A DNA stretch of 64,000 bases, taken from NCBI GenBank assembly GCA_029204225.1, contig CM055095.1:62229910-62293909 (forward strand), given 5' to 3'. Position numbers and translations under genes: made by a program. Positions 11,349 to 21,117 of the stretch are shown in pieces. The notes below the pieces were generated by a model, which worked only from the letters and a program-made list of their open reading frames with translations, did no database searches and was not told the origin of the DNA. The stretch comes from Diphasiastrum complanatum. Its lineage: Eukaryota; Streptophyta; Lycopodiopsida; Lycopodiales; Lycopodiaceae. Each line of letters begins with the position of its first letter. Within the stretch, counting starts at the first letter, position 1.

Positions 11349-12095
11349 TTTGAACTCATCCTTGATGAATCCTCAAGGTTGTTCCATATAGATCTCCTCC
11401 TCAAGATAACCATTTAGAAAAGCATTGGATTCATCTAATTGGAACACCTTCCACTTAAAAACAGGCAAGAGAAATAAGAATTCTTATTGTCACCATCTTT
11501 GCAACGGGTGCAAAGGTCTCCTCATAATCAAGGCCATGGATTTGAGCAAATCCTTTGGCACATAGTCTTGCTTTATACTTGTTGATGGTGCCATCATGAT
11601 TGTACTTGATCCGAAATACCCACTTGCAACCAATCACATGCTTGTTGGATGGAGGTTCCACAAGCTCCCAAGTATTGTTGGTAATCAATGCATCATACTC
11701 TTGCTTCATGACATCATACCACTCCTTGGTATTGAGTGCCTCTTGTACATTCTTTGGCATAAAAAACATAATTAGTGGAATCAAGATCCACTTGTTTGCC
11801 TTTGTCAACATATGAGAGCCTCTTAGGCTCGGATCTATCTCTCATGGATCTTCTTGGTGAGAAAATCCGAGGAGAGTCTTCTTCGATTCTCGACCCCATC
11901 ACATCATAATTGTCTTCAAAATCAATAATAGGTGATGCATCCATAGACTTCTTGATCTCGGCCTCTTCAAAAGATGAATGTTGATCTTCATGAAAGACAA
12001 CATCTCTAATTTCAATATCACTTCTCAAGCCATTGAGAATGACTTGGACTAGCTCATTTTGATTGATGGAATCACCAATGCAAGCAAGCTCTCTA
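11349..12095 (-). pseudogene. Copia-3 RT N-terminus fused to gag scrap
   Basis: Read on the minus strand from right to left. A gag scrap (ELVQVILNGL type, 12030-12095) joins directly to the post-integrase region (RDVVFHEDQ) at about 12025. The linker with RSMRDRSEPKRLSY follows, then the RT N-terminus (11455-11811; KYKARLCAKGFAQIHGLDYEE). Compared with Copia-5, the whole interval from gag through the integrase core is deleted. One frameshift and one TGA separate this piece from the RT/RNase H frame. Confidence 0.85.
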
Positions 12096-12474
12096 TGAAT
12101 ATGCTTAACTATGATTGGACCACACTTTTGCTACCTCTTAGTCCTATTGGACCATTGATCCATTCACCTCTAAATTCTATTGGACCATTTTCAAGCAAAC
12201 CTCAAATTCTATTGGACCCCTCAAGGTTCCACCTCTAAATCTTATTGGACCTCCTAAATTTCATCAAACAAAATTATTACACTTGTCTACACTCTAATTG
12301 GCACGAGTTTAGCCTCTTACTCTATTTTGGCTAAAGAGTGGCATTACAAGTGGAAATGGGTAATTTGCCATCTATGCCAAATTTGGTCCTATCAACATCC
12401 TACACCTAGATGCTTGATATAAAAAACATAAGACCCCTATATCTAACATAGATAATCTTTTTCAATTCTTTACA
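12096..12474 (-). repeat. Copia-3 5' LTR, truncated
   Basis: Matches 9832-10205 of the left LTR closely, including the repeated TATTGGACC motif. It lacks the remaining roughly 305 bp, the primer-binding site and the gag start. The left boundary near 12096-12100 is a deletion junction with gag sequence. Confidence 0.85.
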
Positions 12475-13229
12475 GATATTTCAAGGCACTTTGAAATATC
12501 AGACCTAGGTGAAGGAAAATGCTACATGGGCTTGCAAATTGACAGAGAACTTGAAGGTGGAAGATTGTATCTACACCAATCAAGATATATTCAGAAAATC
12601 ATTGATGATTTTCAGATGATAGATTACACGGGAGTGAACACTCTAATGGTACCTGACACAGTACTGACAAATGAAGACTGTCCCAAAGATGATGCAGAGC
12701 GGGATGCAATGATGCATTAGCCTTACATAAGGCTTATTGGTTCTTTGATGTACTTGGCAGACAATACTTGACTAGACATTGCTTACGCAGTGTTCAAATT
12801 GAGCCAGTTCAAGATAAATTTAGGACCTATACACGGGAAAATTGCCAAGAGGATCTTGCAATACCTGCAACATACAAAGGACTATGGGCTTTGCTATTGC
12901 CATGATGCGGGATTTCAGGTGAAGTCCTACAGTGATGCAAGATGGGCATCAATCAAAAATGACTCCAAGAGCGTCTCAGAAGGCTGTACCATCGCAACAG
13001 ATGCAACTTCCATTTGGGTCAGCAGACAATAACTGCCCAATCTTCTTGTGAGGTAGAGTATGTTGTTGCAGCCAAGATGGCTAATGAATTGACATGGCTC
13101 AAACGATTTCTAAATGGACTGGGAGAGAGCACCAATGAACCGCTGATGTTGTACATGGACAACACTTCTACTATACACCTAACAAAGGATGTTGTGCTTC
13201 ATTCAAGAACATACATTTTGAGACGAAGC
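12475..13229 (+). pseudogene. Copia-2 RT end and RNase H
   Basis: Third piece of Copia-2, beginning with the second GATAT copy and reading DISRHFEISDLGEGKCYMGLQI. It continues to RNase H: SYSDARWAS, CEVEYVVAA, MDNTSTIHL, LHSRT. Stops at 12718-12720 and near 12768 and a frameshift near 13015 break it. The protein ends at about 13229, exactly where the Copia-4 LTR begins, so the element's 3' end must lie beyond Copia-4 and is not found. Confidence 0.88.
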
Positions 13230-13582
13230 TGAATGCAATAAAAATATAGTATTGATTCAGTATGAAAACGAAACAAATGTAAATGAGTACAACAAGTTAC
13301 GGATCAAAGCCGCGTACTTTAAGCTATCTTTGAGCAGCTAAATCTAAGTTAAGCGCAACTACTAATAAGTAGTAAGCGCAATAGCAATCTCTAATCAACC
13401 TAAAGAACTGAGCTAGAATGCTCAAGAGTGTTCAAGCTTGCAGGCTTGAGAGAGAGAACACTAACTATTCAATACTTGATGATTGACCTTTATGCTTCAA
13501 TGCTTAAGATGTAGGAATATGAACAACTATTTATACTAAGCAATTAGATCATCAATTGTGTCATCCAGTTGGTTGTGATGTG
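13230..13582 (-). repeat. Copia-4 3' LTR, outer part (split)
   Basis: Left part of a minus-strand LTR whose other half lies at 19449-19829. The insertion of Copia-5 at ATGTG split it. The outer boundary is taken at TG (13230-13231), where Copia-2 coding sequence ends. Together the halves make about 734 bp, counting the target-site duplication once. No matching 5' LTR is in the window. Confidence 0.6.
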
Positions 13583-14235
13583 TGTGAAAAACTCAGATCC
13601 AAAAGATGCTAAAGTTTCATAAAGATCTTGGCCATGGAAGTTATGCACATCTAGATTGAAAAAATGATAGAAATTGTGATGTTAAGCATACTAAACATCA
13701 ACTAAACATCAAAATCTGATCATAAGCTTCCACAAACAGAAACTTGTTGTCCCTGTCCGTACTTCAGAGCCTACAACCTGCATTTCACACGTGTGAAGCC
13801 ATAGCAACAAAGAAATCACAATTCTAGTGGCTAGAATGCAAGATATGAACAAAAAAGTGAGAGAGAAGAAGATGGATCTTCAAAGAGCATAACATTCATT
13901 CAATAGAATGAAAATGAGATGTGTACATACTCGTGGAGATGGCTATTTATAGCAGCCATAGTGCCTCTTGGCCACTTGTCTTATGATAGGCTAAAATTGG
14001 GGTCCAATAGGATTCACCCATATACCTAGAAATTTGGTCAAATAGGAATGCACCAAATTATGAGCCAATAGAAGAGCTCCACACTCGACCTCCTCTAATT
14101 AATGTGACCTCAAAAGTAGTGTACACATACTTTGGGCCTCTACATACATGTATGAACCTATCTCTAACTTTTATTTGGCCATAGGCCTACAAAATCTCAA
14201 GTTAGGAAAATACTACTAGTTGACAATTTTTCACA
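13583..14235 (-). repeat. Copia-5 3' LTR
   Basis: 653 bp, TGTGAAAAAC to TTTTTCACA on the + strand. It is identical to 18791-19443 except for one base by eye. On the minus strand it begins TGTGAAAAATTG. The gag-pol TGA stop (14231-14233) lies inside this LTR. Confidence 0.96.
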
Positions 14236-17200
14236 CTCCCTCTTCAACTAGTTTTAGCATAGATTTAGAAAGTACACCAAGACTTGTTCTATGCTTGAAA
14301 AATAAGTCCTTTCCCAATGCTTTGGTAAAGATATCAGCCACACATTCCTTTGATGGGACATGTTCAAGCTTGATCTCATTTGCCAACACTTGTTCTCTCA
14401 CAAAATGGTAAGCCACCTCGATATGTTTGCTCCTTGCATGGAAAACCGGATTGCTTGCTAGACTTTGGGCTGAAAGGTTGTCACAAAAGATGATTGGACT
14501 CTCTGAAAAATCCAGCAAATGAAGCTCCATAATCATCCTCTTGATCCACACCATCTCCTTTGTGCATGATGTCAAAGCTTTGTACTCGGCCTCACTAGAA
14601 GAAAGTGATATAGTTGCTTGTTTCTTCGACATCCATGAGATAGCTCCATCACCTATGAAAATAGCATGTGCATTTATGGATTTTCTATCCATAAGGTCTC
14701 CTGCAAAATCTGAATCTGAAAAACCAAATAAGTTAGGTGATGAGCCTCTATAAACAATGCCAAAATCTTTTGTTCCCGAGATGTATCTCAAGATCCTCTT
14801 TCCTAGTTTCCAATGTTCTATGCTAGGATCTTGCATGAATTGGCTTAATCTACCAACACAATAAGATAAATCAGGTCTTGTGATGGTTAGATATATAAGA
14901 GAACCTATTAGCTTCCTATAGAGAGTAATGTCCTCGAAGGATCTTTCATTACCTCTTATAGTTAGCTTTACATGTGATTCCATAGGTGTATCAATAGGAT
15001 TTGCATCTACCATATGAAATCTATTGAGAATAGAAATAGCATACTTCTCTTGTGAAATAAAAGTGATTTGAGAAGTTCTAATTACTTCTATTCCTAAGAT
15101 ATAGCTCAAAAGACCAAGATCATGCACTTCAAATTCCTTTTTTAGTGCTTTCTTGATATCTTCTATATCTTCCTTGTTCCCTCCACTTAAAATAATGTCA
15201 TCCACATAAATTAGAAGGATTGTAACATCATTAGCACTAATTCTAAAGTAAAGTGATTGATCATACTCACTCATAGTGAAGTTTTGAGAAAGTAGAAAAG
15301 AGTTAAGCCTAGCATACCAACTCCTTGGTGCTTGCTTAAGACCATACAAACTTTTTTGTAGAAAACACACATGATTAGGCTTGCTATGAGAAACATAGCT
15401 CTCGGGTTGCTCCATGTAGACTTCCTCTTCAAGATCACCATTCAAGAAAGCATTAGAAATGTCTAATTGCCAAAGATCCCATCCATAAAGAGTTGCAAGG
15501 GAAATGATTACTCTTATGCTCACCATCTTTGCCACGGGTGCAAAGGTTTCCTCATAGTCAATGCCATGCTCTTGAGCATAACCTTTAGCCACCAACCTTG
15601 CCTTGAACTTGTTGATAGATCCATCTTGATTTGTCTTTACCTTGAAGATCCATTTGCATCCAATTGCACTTTTGCCCTTTGGAAGCTCCACCAATCTCCA
15701 TGTGTTGTTCTTCATAAGTGCTTCAAACTCAAGATCCATTGCTTGGATCCATTCCTCTTTTTGCCTTGCTTCATCTACACATGAAGGTACATCAAAAGAA
15801 GTTAGGAAAGCATAGTTGGATCCATCCACCACTTGCTTACCTTTGCCATCATAAGTGAGCCTTGAGGGTTTCACTTTATGCCTTGGAGTTCTCCTTGGAA
15901 TTTGACTTGAAGAGGCTTCTTCAACATCCACATCCAATGTGTCATCAACTCCATTGTCATCAAGCACATTAGTTGCAACAACACCATCATCACTTGAAAC
16001 AACTTTTGGAATGTTACTTTCATCAAAAATGACATCCCTACTTGTGAACACTTTCTTGATTGAAGGAACATAAATCCTATATGCTTTGCTTACTTCACTA
16101 TAACCAACAAAAATGCCCTTTCTTGAAGATGGATCCTCCTTAGTTCTATCATCAAGAGTAATGTTGAAGTAGCAAATGCATCCAAAAGTTCTTAGAAACT
16201 TGACATTAGGCTTCGTACCAAACAAAGCTTCAAAAGGGGTTTTTCCTTCCAATACAACACTTGGCCATCTATTGCATAGGAAATTTGCACACAACAAAGC
16301 ATCACTCCAAAAAGGTTTAGGAAGATTAGCATTCAATCTCATTGCCTTTGCACTCTCACACAAGGTTCTATTCTTCCTCTCGGCCACTCCATTTTGTTGT
16401 GGTGTTCTTGGACATGTGTACTCCCTCTTGATCCCATGCTCATCGCAAAAGGCTTTGAATTTGTTAGAAATGTATTCACCACCATTGTCGCTCCTCAAGC
16501 ATTTGATTTTGGTTGTAAATTGAGTCTCAATAGCAACTTTGAACTTGACAAACACATCAAACACCTCATCCTTGCTCTTTAGTAGATAAACCCAACAAAA
16601 TCTACTAAAATCATCAATGAAAGTTACATACATCTTAGCACCTCCATTGCTAATTGTAGTAACACCATGAATATCCGAATGCAAGAGAGAAAAAGGCATC
16701 TTAGATCTAGATATAGATCTAGTATATGGCAATCTATGTGATTTAGACAAAGCACATTCTTCACAAACATGATTCAAGCAAGTAAGAGACTTGGGAAGTC
16801 CCCTTACTACCTCCTTTTTGGCTATTACCTCCAAGGCCTTGTAGTTGAGATGTCCCATCCTTTTATGCCATACCTCTTGAATTGACATTTGTTCATTTGC
16901 CATGCATCCAACTTGGTTAGCAACAACACATGCATCAAGCTTGAACAATTTCCCTTGCCTTTTCCCTTTTGCAATGATACTACACCCCTTTTTGATCAAG
17001 CAAGCATCACCATCAAACTCAACTTTGAATCCTTTGTCAAGCATTTGGCTTACACTAAGTAAGTTCTTGGTAATGGATGGAATGAGCAAAACATCTTTCA
17101 ATTCTATATTCCTATTTGTAGAAAGTGAAATAGCAATTGTGCCAATCCCCTTGATTGCACACTCACCATCATTTGCGGTATAGATTACCTTCCTATCACC

Positions 17201-18181
17201 ATCAAATGCCATTAAAGATGAAAAATACTCTTTATGATATGTCATATGAGAAGTGGCTCCACTATCAATCCACCAAGGATCAATGTCTCCATGATTAGCC
17301 AACAAGCAAGATGACATAACAAAAGCATCATTTGAAAGAAGCTCATCCCCACCCTCATCAATAGTTAGATTGGTTTGCTTTTCCCCTTGATCCCTCTTTT
17401 TCTTAAAACAATCACTAGCAAAATGCCCTTTGACTCCACAATAGAAACATTTTAGCTTAGATCTATCCTTCTTTTTGCCAAAAGTAGAGTGCTCACCTTG
17501 GTCTTGCCCTTTAGACCAATTGCTTTTACCTTTGCCCTTGAACTTGCCTTTAGAGAACATTGCCTCCTCTTCTCCTCCTTGAGATGTAGAAGATGCTCCC
17601 ACTCTTGCTTGCAACCTGAATTCTTCAGCCAACAAGACCTCTTGCAAGTCTCCAACACTTGGTAAACATTTTTGGATAGCATAACTTTGAACAAGATTAG
17701 CATGATCATCCAACAAGCCATTGAGAATCACTTGAACAAGCTCCTCATTATTTATGCCATCATTAATGCATGCTAACTCATCATTCAATGCTTTAACTCT
17801 CAAAACAAAAGCATGTCCATTCTCACTCTTCTTTTGCATACAAGAAAAGATTTGCCTTCTTAAAGTCAACACTCTAGAAGTAGACTTGGATTCATAAACC
17901 TTCTTCAAGGCTTCCCAAGCTTCACTAGATGATGTGCACTTACCAACCTCTTTGATAAGCTCATTTGTCACATTCATCTTGATCATGTGAAGGGCTTTCT
18001 TTGCCCTCTTGTCATACCTCAATTGTTCTTGAGGTGCCAAAGGTCTCTCCTCCACACCTACAACAATATCCATCAACTCATTCATCTCAAGCAAAGACTC
18101 CATCCTTACTTTCCAAGTAGAATAGTTGAGGGAGGTAAGCCTATCATTGCTTTCCAACATGTAGCCTCCATTTGTAGCCAT
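14231..18181 (-). CDS. Copia-5 gag-pol polyprotein
   Basis: Single open frame of 1316 residues, complete for a Ty1/copia polyprotein. In order: gag (UBN2-type, residues about 1-230), zinc knuckle CFYCGVKGHFASDC (about 245-260), protease WWIDSGATSHMT (about 300), GAG-pre-integrase VWHKRMGHLNY to CEECALSKSH (about 440-490), integrase with D, D, E in HSDIHGV, RSDNGGEY and NGVAERKNR, RT with QLDISNAFLNG and an intact YVDD (LLIYVDDIILSG), and RNase H (SDSDFAGDLMDRKS, SEAEYKAL, HARSKHIEVAYHF). The start ATG at 18179-18181 gives MATNGGYML, typical for this gag. All catalytic residues are intact. Proteins act in cytoplasmic virus-like particles, and the integrase then acts in the nucleus. Confidence 0.97.
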   Translation of the reverse strand: MATNGGYMLESNDRLTSLNYSTWKVRMESLLEMNELMDIVVGVEERPLAPQEQLRYDKRAKKALHMIKMNVTNELIKEVGKCTSSSEAWEALKKVYESKSTSRVLTLRRQIFSCMQKKSENGHAFVLRVKALNDELACINDGINNEELVQVILNGLLDDHANLVQSYAIQKCLPSVGDLQEVLLAEEFRLQARVGASSTSQGGEEEAMFSKGKFKGKGKSNWSKGQDQGEHSTFGKKKDRSKLKCFYCGVKGHFASDCFKKKRDQGEKQTNLTIDEGGDELLSNDAFVMSSCLLANHGDIDPWWIDSGATSHMTYHKEYFSSLMAFDGDRKVIYTANDGECAIKGIGTIAISLSTNRNIELKDVLLIPSITKNLLSVSQMLDKGFKVEFDGDACLIKKGCSIIAKGKRQGKLFKLDACVVANQVGCMANEQMSIQEVWHKRMGHLNYKALEVIAKKEVVRGLPKSLTCLNHVCEECALSKSHRLPYTRSISRSKMPFSLLHSDIHGVTTISNGGAKMYVTFIDDFSRFCWVYLLKSKDEVFDVFVKFKVAIETQFTTKIKCLRSDNGGEYISNKFKAFCDEHGIKREYTCPRTPQQNGVAERKNRTLCESAKAMRLNANLPKPFWSDALLCANFLCNRWPSVVLEGKTPFEALFGTKPNVKFLRTFGCICYFNITLDDRTKEDPSSRKGIFVGYSEVSKAYRIYVPSIKKVFTSRDVIFDESNIPKVVSSDDGVVATNVLDDNGVDDTLDVDVEEASSSQIPRRTPRHKVKPSRLTYDGKGKQVVDGSNYAFLTSFDVPSCVDEARQKEEWIQAMDLEFEALMKNNTWRLVELPKGKSAIGCKWIFKVKTNQDGSINKFKARLVAKGYAQEHGIDYEETFAPVAKMVSIRVIISLATLYGWDLWQLDISNAFLNGDLEEEVYMEQPESYVSHSKPNHVCFLQKSLYGLKQAPRSWYARLNSFLLSQNFTMSEYDQSLYFRISANDVTILLIYVDDIILSGGNKEDIEDIKKALKKEFEVHDLGLLSYILGIEVIRTSQITFISQEKYAISILNRFHMVDANPIDTPMESHVKLTIRGNERSFEDITLYRKLIGSLIYLTITRPDLSYCVGRLSQFMQDPSIEHWKLGKRILRYISGTKDFGIVYRGSSPNLFGFSDSDFAGDLMDRKSINAHAIFIGDGAISWMSKKQATISLSSSEAEYKALTSCTKEMVWIKRMIMELHLLDFSESPIIFCDNLSAQSLASNPVFHARSKHIEVAYHFVREQVLANEIKLEHVPSKECVADIFTKALGKDLFFKHRTSLGVLSKSMLKLVEEGV
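14236..14245 (-). other. Copia-5 polypurine tract
   Basis: Minus strand GAAGAGGGAG lies directly against the 3' LTR and primes plus-strand DNA synthesis. It is also coding: it specifies the last residues of pol, just before the stop. Confidence 0.85.
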
Positions 18182-18778
18182 GTTGCAATGATTGATCTCT
18201 GATCTTTGACCTGTTCCAATGCACTAAGCACTCTCTTGAATCAACAAATGAAACACAAGAAGAAATCACAAAGATTTGGAACCTAAAACCTTACTTTTTC
18301 TCTCTTTTCCTCACTTTTTCCTCAATTTTAGCCACTAGTTTTATGATTTCTTGATCAAACCAAGACCAAACCTCAATATACTTGCTTTTCCCTCACTCCT
18401 AAGATTGAAATACACTCTTGAATCATTCAGCAAACTGAAAATCAGAGGGTTACATCAATTTTGAAGTTTTTGACATGAAGAAGCAAGAAATTGAATCAAA
18501 AAACTATATGCTAGAATGGAAAACTAATAGGATCTTGTTGGATCTTGCATCTCCCTCTTTCCAAAACAAATTTTGTCTCCTTATTCTGATAAGTACAGAG
18601 GGAATTCGCCCTACTTCAATTGAAATGCATACAAATGATGTTTTGATCACAAAGATCCAATTTCTACACATAAATCAACAAGATTTTTAGCTAGAAACTT
18701 GATTGGAATGCTACAAAAGCAAACTCGCCCACAAATCTCTTCTAAATCTGGCAAAACCTGCACATTTGGCCGCCTAAT
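18182..18778 (-). other. Copia-5 5' leader
   Basis: About 600 bp of untranslated leader between the primer site and gag, AT-rich. Small open frames in it (18475-18690, 18647-18856) look like chance. Confidence 0.8.
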
Positions 18779-18790
18779 GCTCTGATACCA
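18779..18790 (-). other. Copia-5 primer-binding site (tRNA-iMet)
   Basis: Minus strand TGGTATCAGAGC lies directly next to the 5' LTR. It is the usual plant copia complement to the 3' end of initiator methionine tRNA. Confidence 0.95.
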
Positions 18791-19443
18791 TGTGAAAAAC
18801 TCAGATCCAAAAGATGCTAAAGTTTCATAAAGATCTTGGCCATGGAAGTTATGCACATCTAGATTGAAAAAATGATAGAAATTGTGATGTTAAGCATACT
18901 AAACATCAACTAAACATCAAAATCTGATCATAAGCTTCCACAAACAGAAACTTGCTGTCCCTGTCCGTACTTCAGAGCCTACAACCTGCATTTCACACGT
19001 GTGAAGCCATAGCAACAAAGAAATCACAATTCTAGTGGCTAGAATGCAAGATATGAACAAAAAAGTGAGAGAGAAGAAGATGGATCTTCAAAGAGCATAA
19101 CATTCATTCAATAGAATGAAAATGAGATGTGTACATACTCGTGGAGATGGCTATTTATAGCAGCCATAGTGCCTCTTGGCCACTTGTCTTATGATAGGCT
19201 AAAATTGGGGTCCAATAGGATTCACCCATATACCTAGAAATTTGGTCAAATAGGAATGCACCAAATTATGAGCCAATAGAAGAGCTCCACACTCGACCTC
19301 CTCTAATTAATGTGACCTCAAAAGTAGTGTACACATACTTTGGGCCTCTACATACATGTATGAACCTATCTCTAACTTTTATTTGGCCATAGGCCTACAA
19401 AATCTCAAGTTAGGAAAATACTACTAGTTGACAATTTTTCACA
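18791..19443 (-). repeat. Copia-5 5' LTR
   Basis: 653 bp. As the upstream LTR of a minus-strand element it should hold the promoter. A TATA-like GCTATAAATAGCC-type stretch is present on the minus strand (19150-19162). CCAATAG-type motifs occur at about 19212 and 19274. Confidence 0.95.
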
Positions 19444-19448
19444 ATGTG

Positions 19449-19829
19449 CTGGCATCCATCCAGTTAGGACTTCTCATAAATTACTTGCTAATGAATTAAT
19501 GCAAGTCGGTGGCTTTGGTTGTAAATAGTCTGTCTGCAGATTTAAACGTGAACTATCACTCTGCAGAAATGAACGTAAACTGTCATGCAAAAAATGCAAA
19601 GGTCTTCGCCAACGTCATTTCCTTAACATTTGAGGCATCTGGCATTTTGTGAAAAAGCCGAAGTGAGAGAAAATCCCAAAAGACAAAAATCCCAAAATGT
19701 CAACACTGTGAGCCGTTTTCAAGTAGTTATGCAGACTGTGTAAAAACACGAAGAAATTTGTAGGTCCAGATAAAATTTGGACAAAGATTAAAATGTCGAT
19801 TAGTCGATTAGTAGGAGAATAATCCAACA
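19449..19829 (-). repeat. Copia-4 3' LTR, inner part (split)
   Basis: The inner half of the LTR interrupted by Copia-5. On the minus strand it begins TGTTGGATTATTC directly after a polypurine tract AAGGGGGAG (19830-19839), which sets the boundary at 19829. Confidence 0.8.
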
Positions 19830-20165
19830 CTCCCCCTTAGTCTAAATCCATGAATGCCTTGAACTTTAAACTTAGTTCTGCACATAACTTTCTGTGTGCA
19901 TCCAAGCTTAATGCTTTGGTAAAAATATATGCTGTCATATCTTGCGTTTGACAGTATTGCAATCTGACTCCTTTGTCGAGAACTTTGCTTCTAACATAGT
20001 GATACTTGAGTTCAATGTGCTTACTCCTAGAATGAAATCTAGGGTTGGCTAACAAAGCAACAACACTTTCATTATTACAAAATAGTAATGTCGAAGCATA
20101 TTGATTCAGACTGATGTCTGAGAGTAAGTTTCTCAACCAAATTGCTTCCTTTGTAGAGCCTGTGA
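19830..20165 (-). pseudogene. Copia-4 RNase H end (fragment)
   Basis: The last ~100 residues of a copia polyprotein: KEAIWLRNLLSDI, LLFCNNESVVALLANPRFHSRSKHIELKYHYV and a C-terminal ADIFTKAL-type block (here TAYIFTKALS). The frame runs into the polypurine tract and LTR at 19829. Upstream of 20165 the coding sequence is cut off by unrelated DNA, so only the 3' end of Copia-4 survives. Confidence 0.9.
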
Positions 20166-20504
20166 TTGTTACGGTCCTAATGGGGGGTTTGTACCATTAG
20201 GGGGCTACCTTAGATGTAGGGGCCAGGCCTAATCTGGGTAATAGCTAAGTAGGACCTTAGGCTATGCCTGCATGCGGTATAGGCATGTGTGTTGCATCCT
20301 AGTATGGGATAGGATGTACATGCACTGTGTCTATGCATGGGTCTTTGCTATTATGAGTTAGGGGTACCTACATGCAGTGGACATGCATGGAGGTTTGGCA
20401 TGATCAGTTAGAGTACTTCCATGTGGATTCAGTGCATGGGCAGGTGGGATTGGCTATATCTCTATATATACCCTCACCAGTGTCTATGAGGATCATGGAA
20501 GAGT
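20166..20504 (+). repeat. Possible LTR fragment
   Basis: GT-rich block starting near TGTTACGG (20169), with a small hairpin (CCTAATGG and CCATTAGG, 20178-20203) and a TATA-like TATATCTCTATATATACC at about 20455-20472. It looks like an LTR with promoter, but no partner LTR or flanking duplication was found. Confidence 0.35.
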
Positions 20505-21117
20505 CTGTGGCCGTTATGCTGTCAGTTGCTACTCTCCAAGCTCTTCATCATGTTTCTAAAGGCGTTCTACCCTTGTTTGTGGAGGACTTTCTGCCTGATG
20601 TTGACTTGGTGCTTGATCGTGAATCTTTCTCTCATGCCTTCCATCGTAGTCCTCGTCTTGTTGTTGGTGGTCCCTCCGGTTTGGTCGATAAACACCTACG
20701 TGATTGCTTTCCACTTGAGGACTCTGCTAGTGGCTTTGTTCAACTCTTTCAAGTCTGCTCTTTTATCGTCTCTGGTCACATTCCTTCTTCTGTTGCATGT
20801 CTCTTATCTGCGTCTCGTTTGATCACCATGACTAAAGCCTCGAGTGGCGTCTGTCTATCGTTGTTGGCAAAGTCCTCCTCCGTCTTGTAAGTCGCTCTAT
20901 CTGTTTTCAGTTTCAATAGATTTTCGTCTCTTTTCTCTCCCCAAATCAGTTTGGCGTCTCTACTCCTGGCGGCTATGAGGCTGTCATTCATGGTTTGCGT
21001 GCCACAATTGATCTCCATCTTGACTGGGTTGTTCTCCAAGTGGATGTTTCCAATGCCTTTAACTCTATTTCTAGAGCTGCGATCTTTTGGGAGCTGCGGG
21101 GGGCTGGTGGTGAGTTT
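20505..21117 (+). pseudogene. LINE-1: non-LTR reverse transcriptase fragment
   Basis: Conceptual translation gives the N-terminal half of a plant LINE-type reverse transcriptase. 20505-20890 reads VATLQALHHVSKGVLP, GLVDKHLRDCFPLEDSA and VSGHIPSSVACLLSASRLI. After a stop at 20888-20890 and a frameshift near 20940, another frame reads NQFGVSTPGGYEAVIHGL and VLQVDVSNAFNSISRAAIF, where the Asp of VDVSNAF is RT motif A. It ends with TGA at 21115-21117, before the catalytic ADD box. Truncated and dead. Confidence 0.8.

Larger units (their letters stand above)
9523..12474 (-). mobile_element. Copia-3: nested Ty1/copia with internal deletion
   Basis: A minus-strand copia inserted into the Copia-2 RT. 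It starts with TG (9523) and ends with CA (12474), and is flanked by a perfect 5-bp target duplication GATAT (9518-9522 and 12475-12479). The left (3') LTR is complete at 9523-10205. The right (5') LTR keeps only its outer 379 bp. Between them, most of gag, the protease and the integrase core are missing. Protein relatedness puts it in the same clade as Copia-5 but clearly diverged. Confidence 0.92.
13583..19443 (-). mobile_element. Copia-5: complete, recent Ty1/copia retrotransposon
   Basis: A 5861-bp full-length element on the minus strand: 653-bp LTRs, iMet primer site, one uninterrupted gag-pol frame and a polypurine tract. It is flanked by the perfect 5-bp target duplication ATGTG (13578-13582 and 19444-19448). 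Aligning the LTRs by eye gives a single difference in 653 (T at 13747 against C at 18955). This means a very recent insertion and a potentially autonomous copy. It sits inside the Copia-4 LTR, itself inside Copia-2. Confidence 0.97.

Noticed and set aside
18475-18856. Small frames in the Copia-5 leader
   Set aside because: They lie between primer site and gag, on both strands, with no conserved content.
20372-20890. A 172-codon plus-strand gene starting at 20372
   Set aside because: The first ~45 codons lie in LTR-like DNA; only the later part has LINE RT resemblance, and a stop and frameshift follow.
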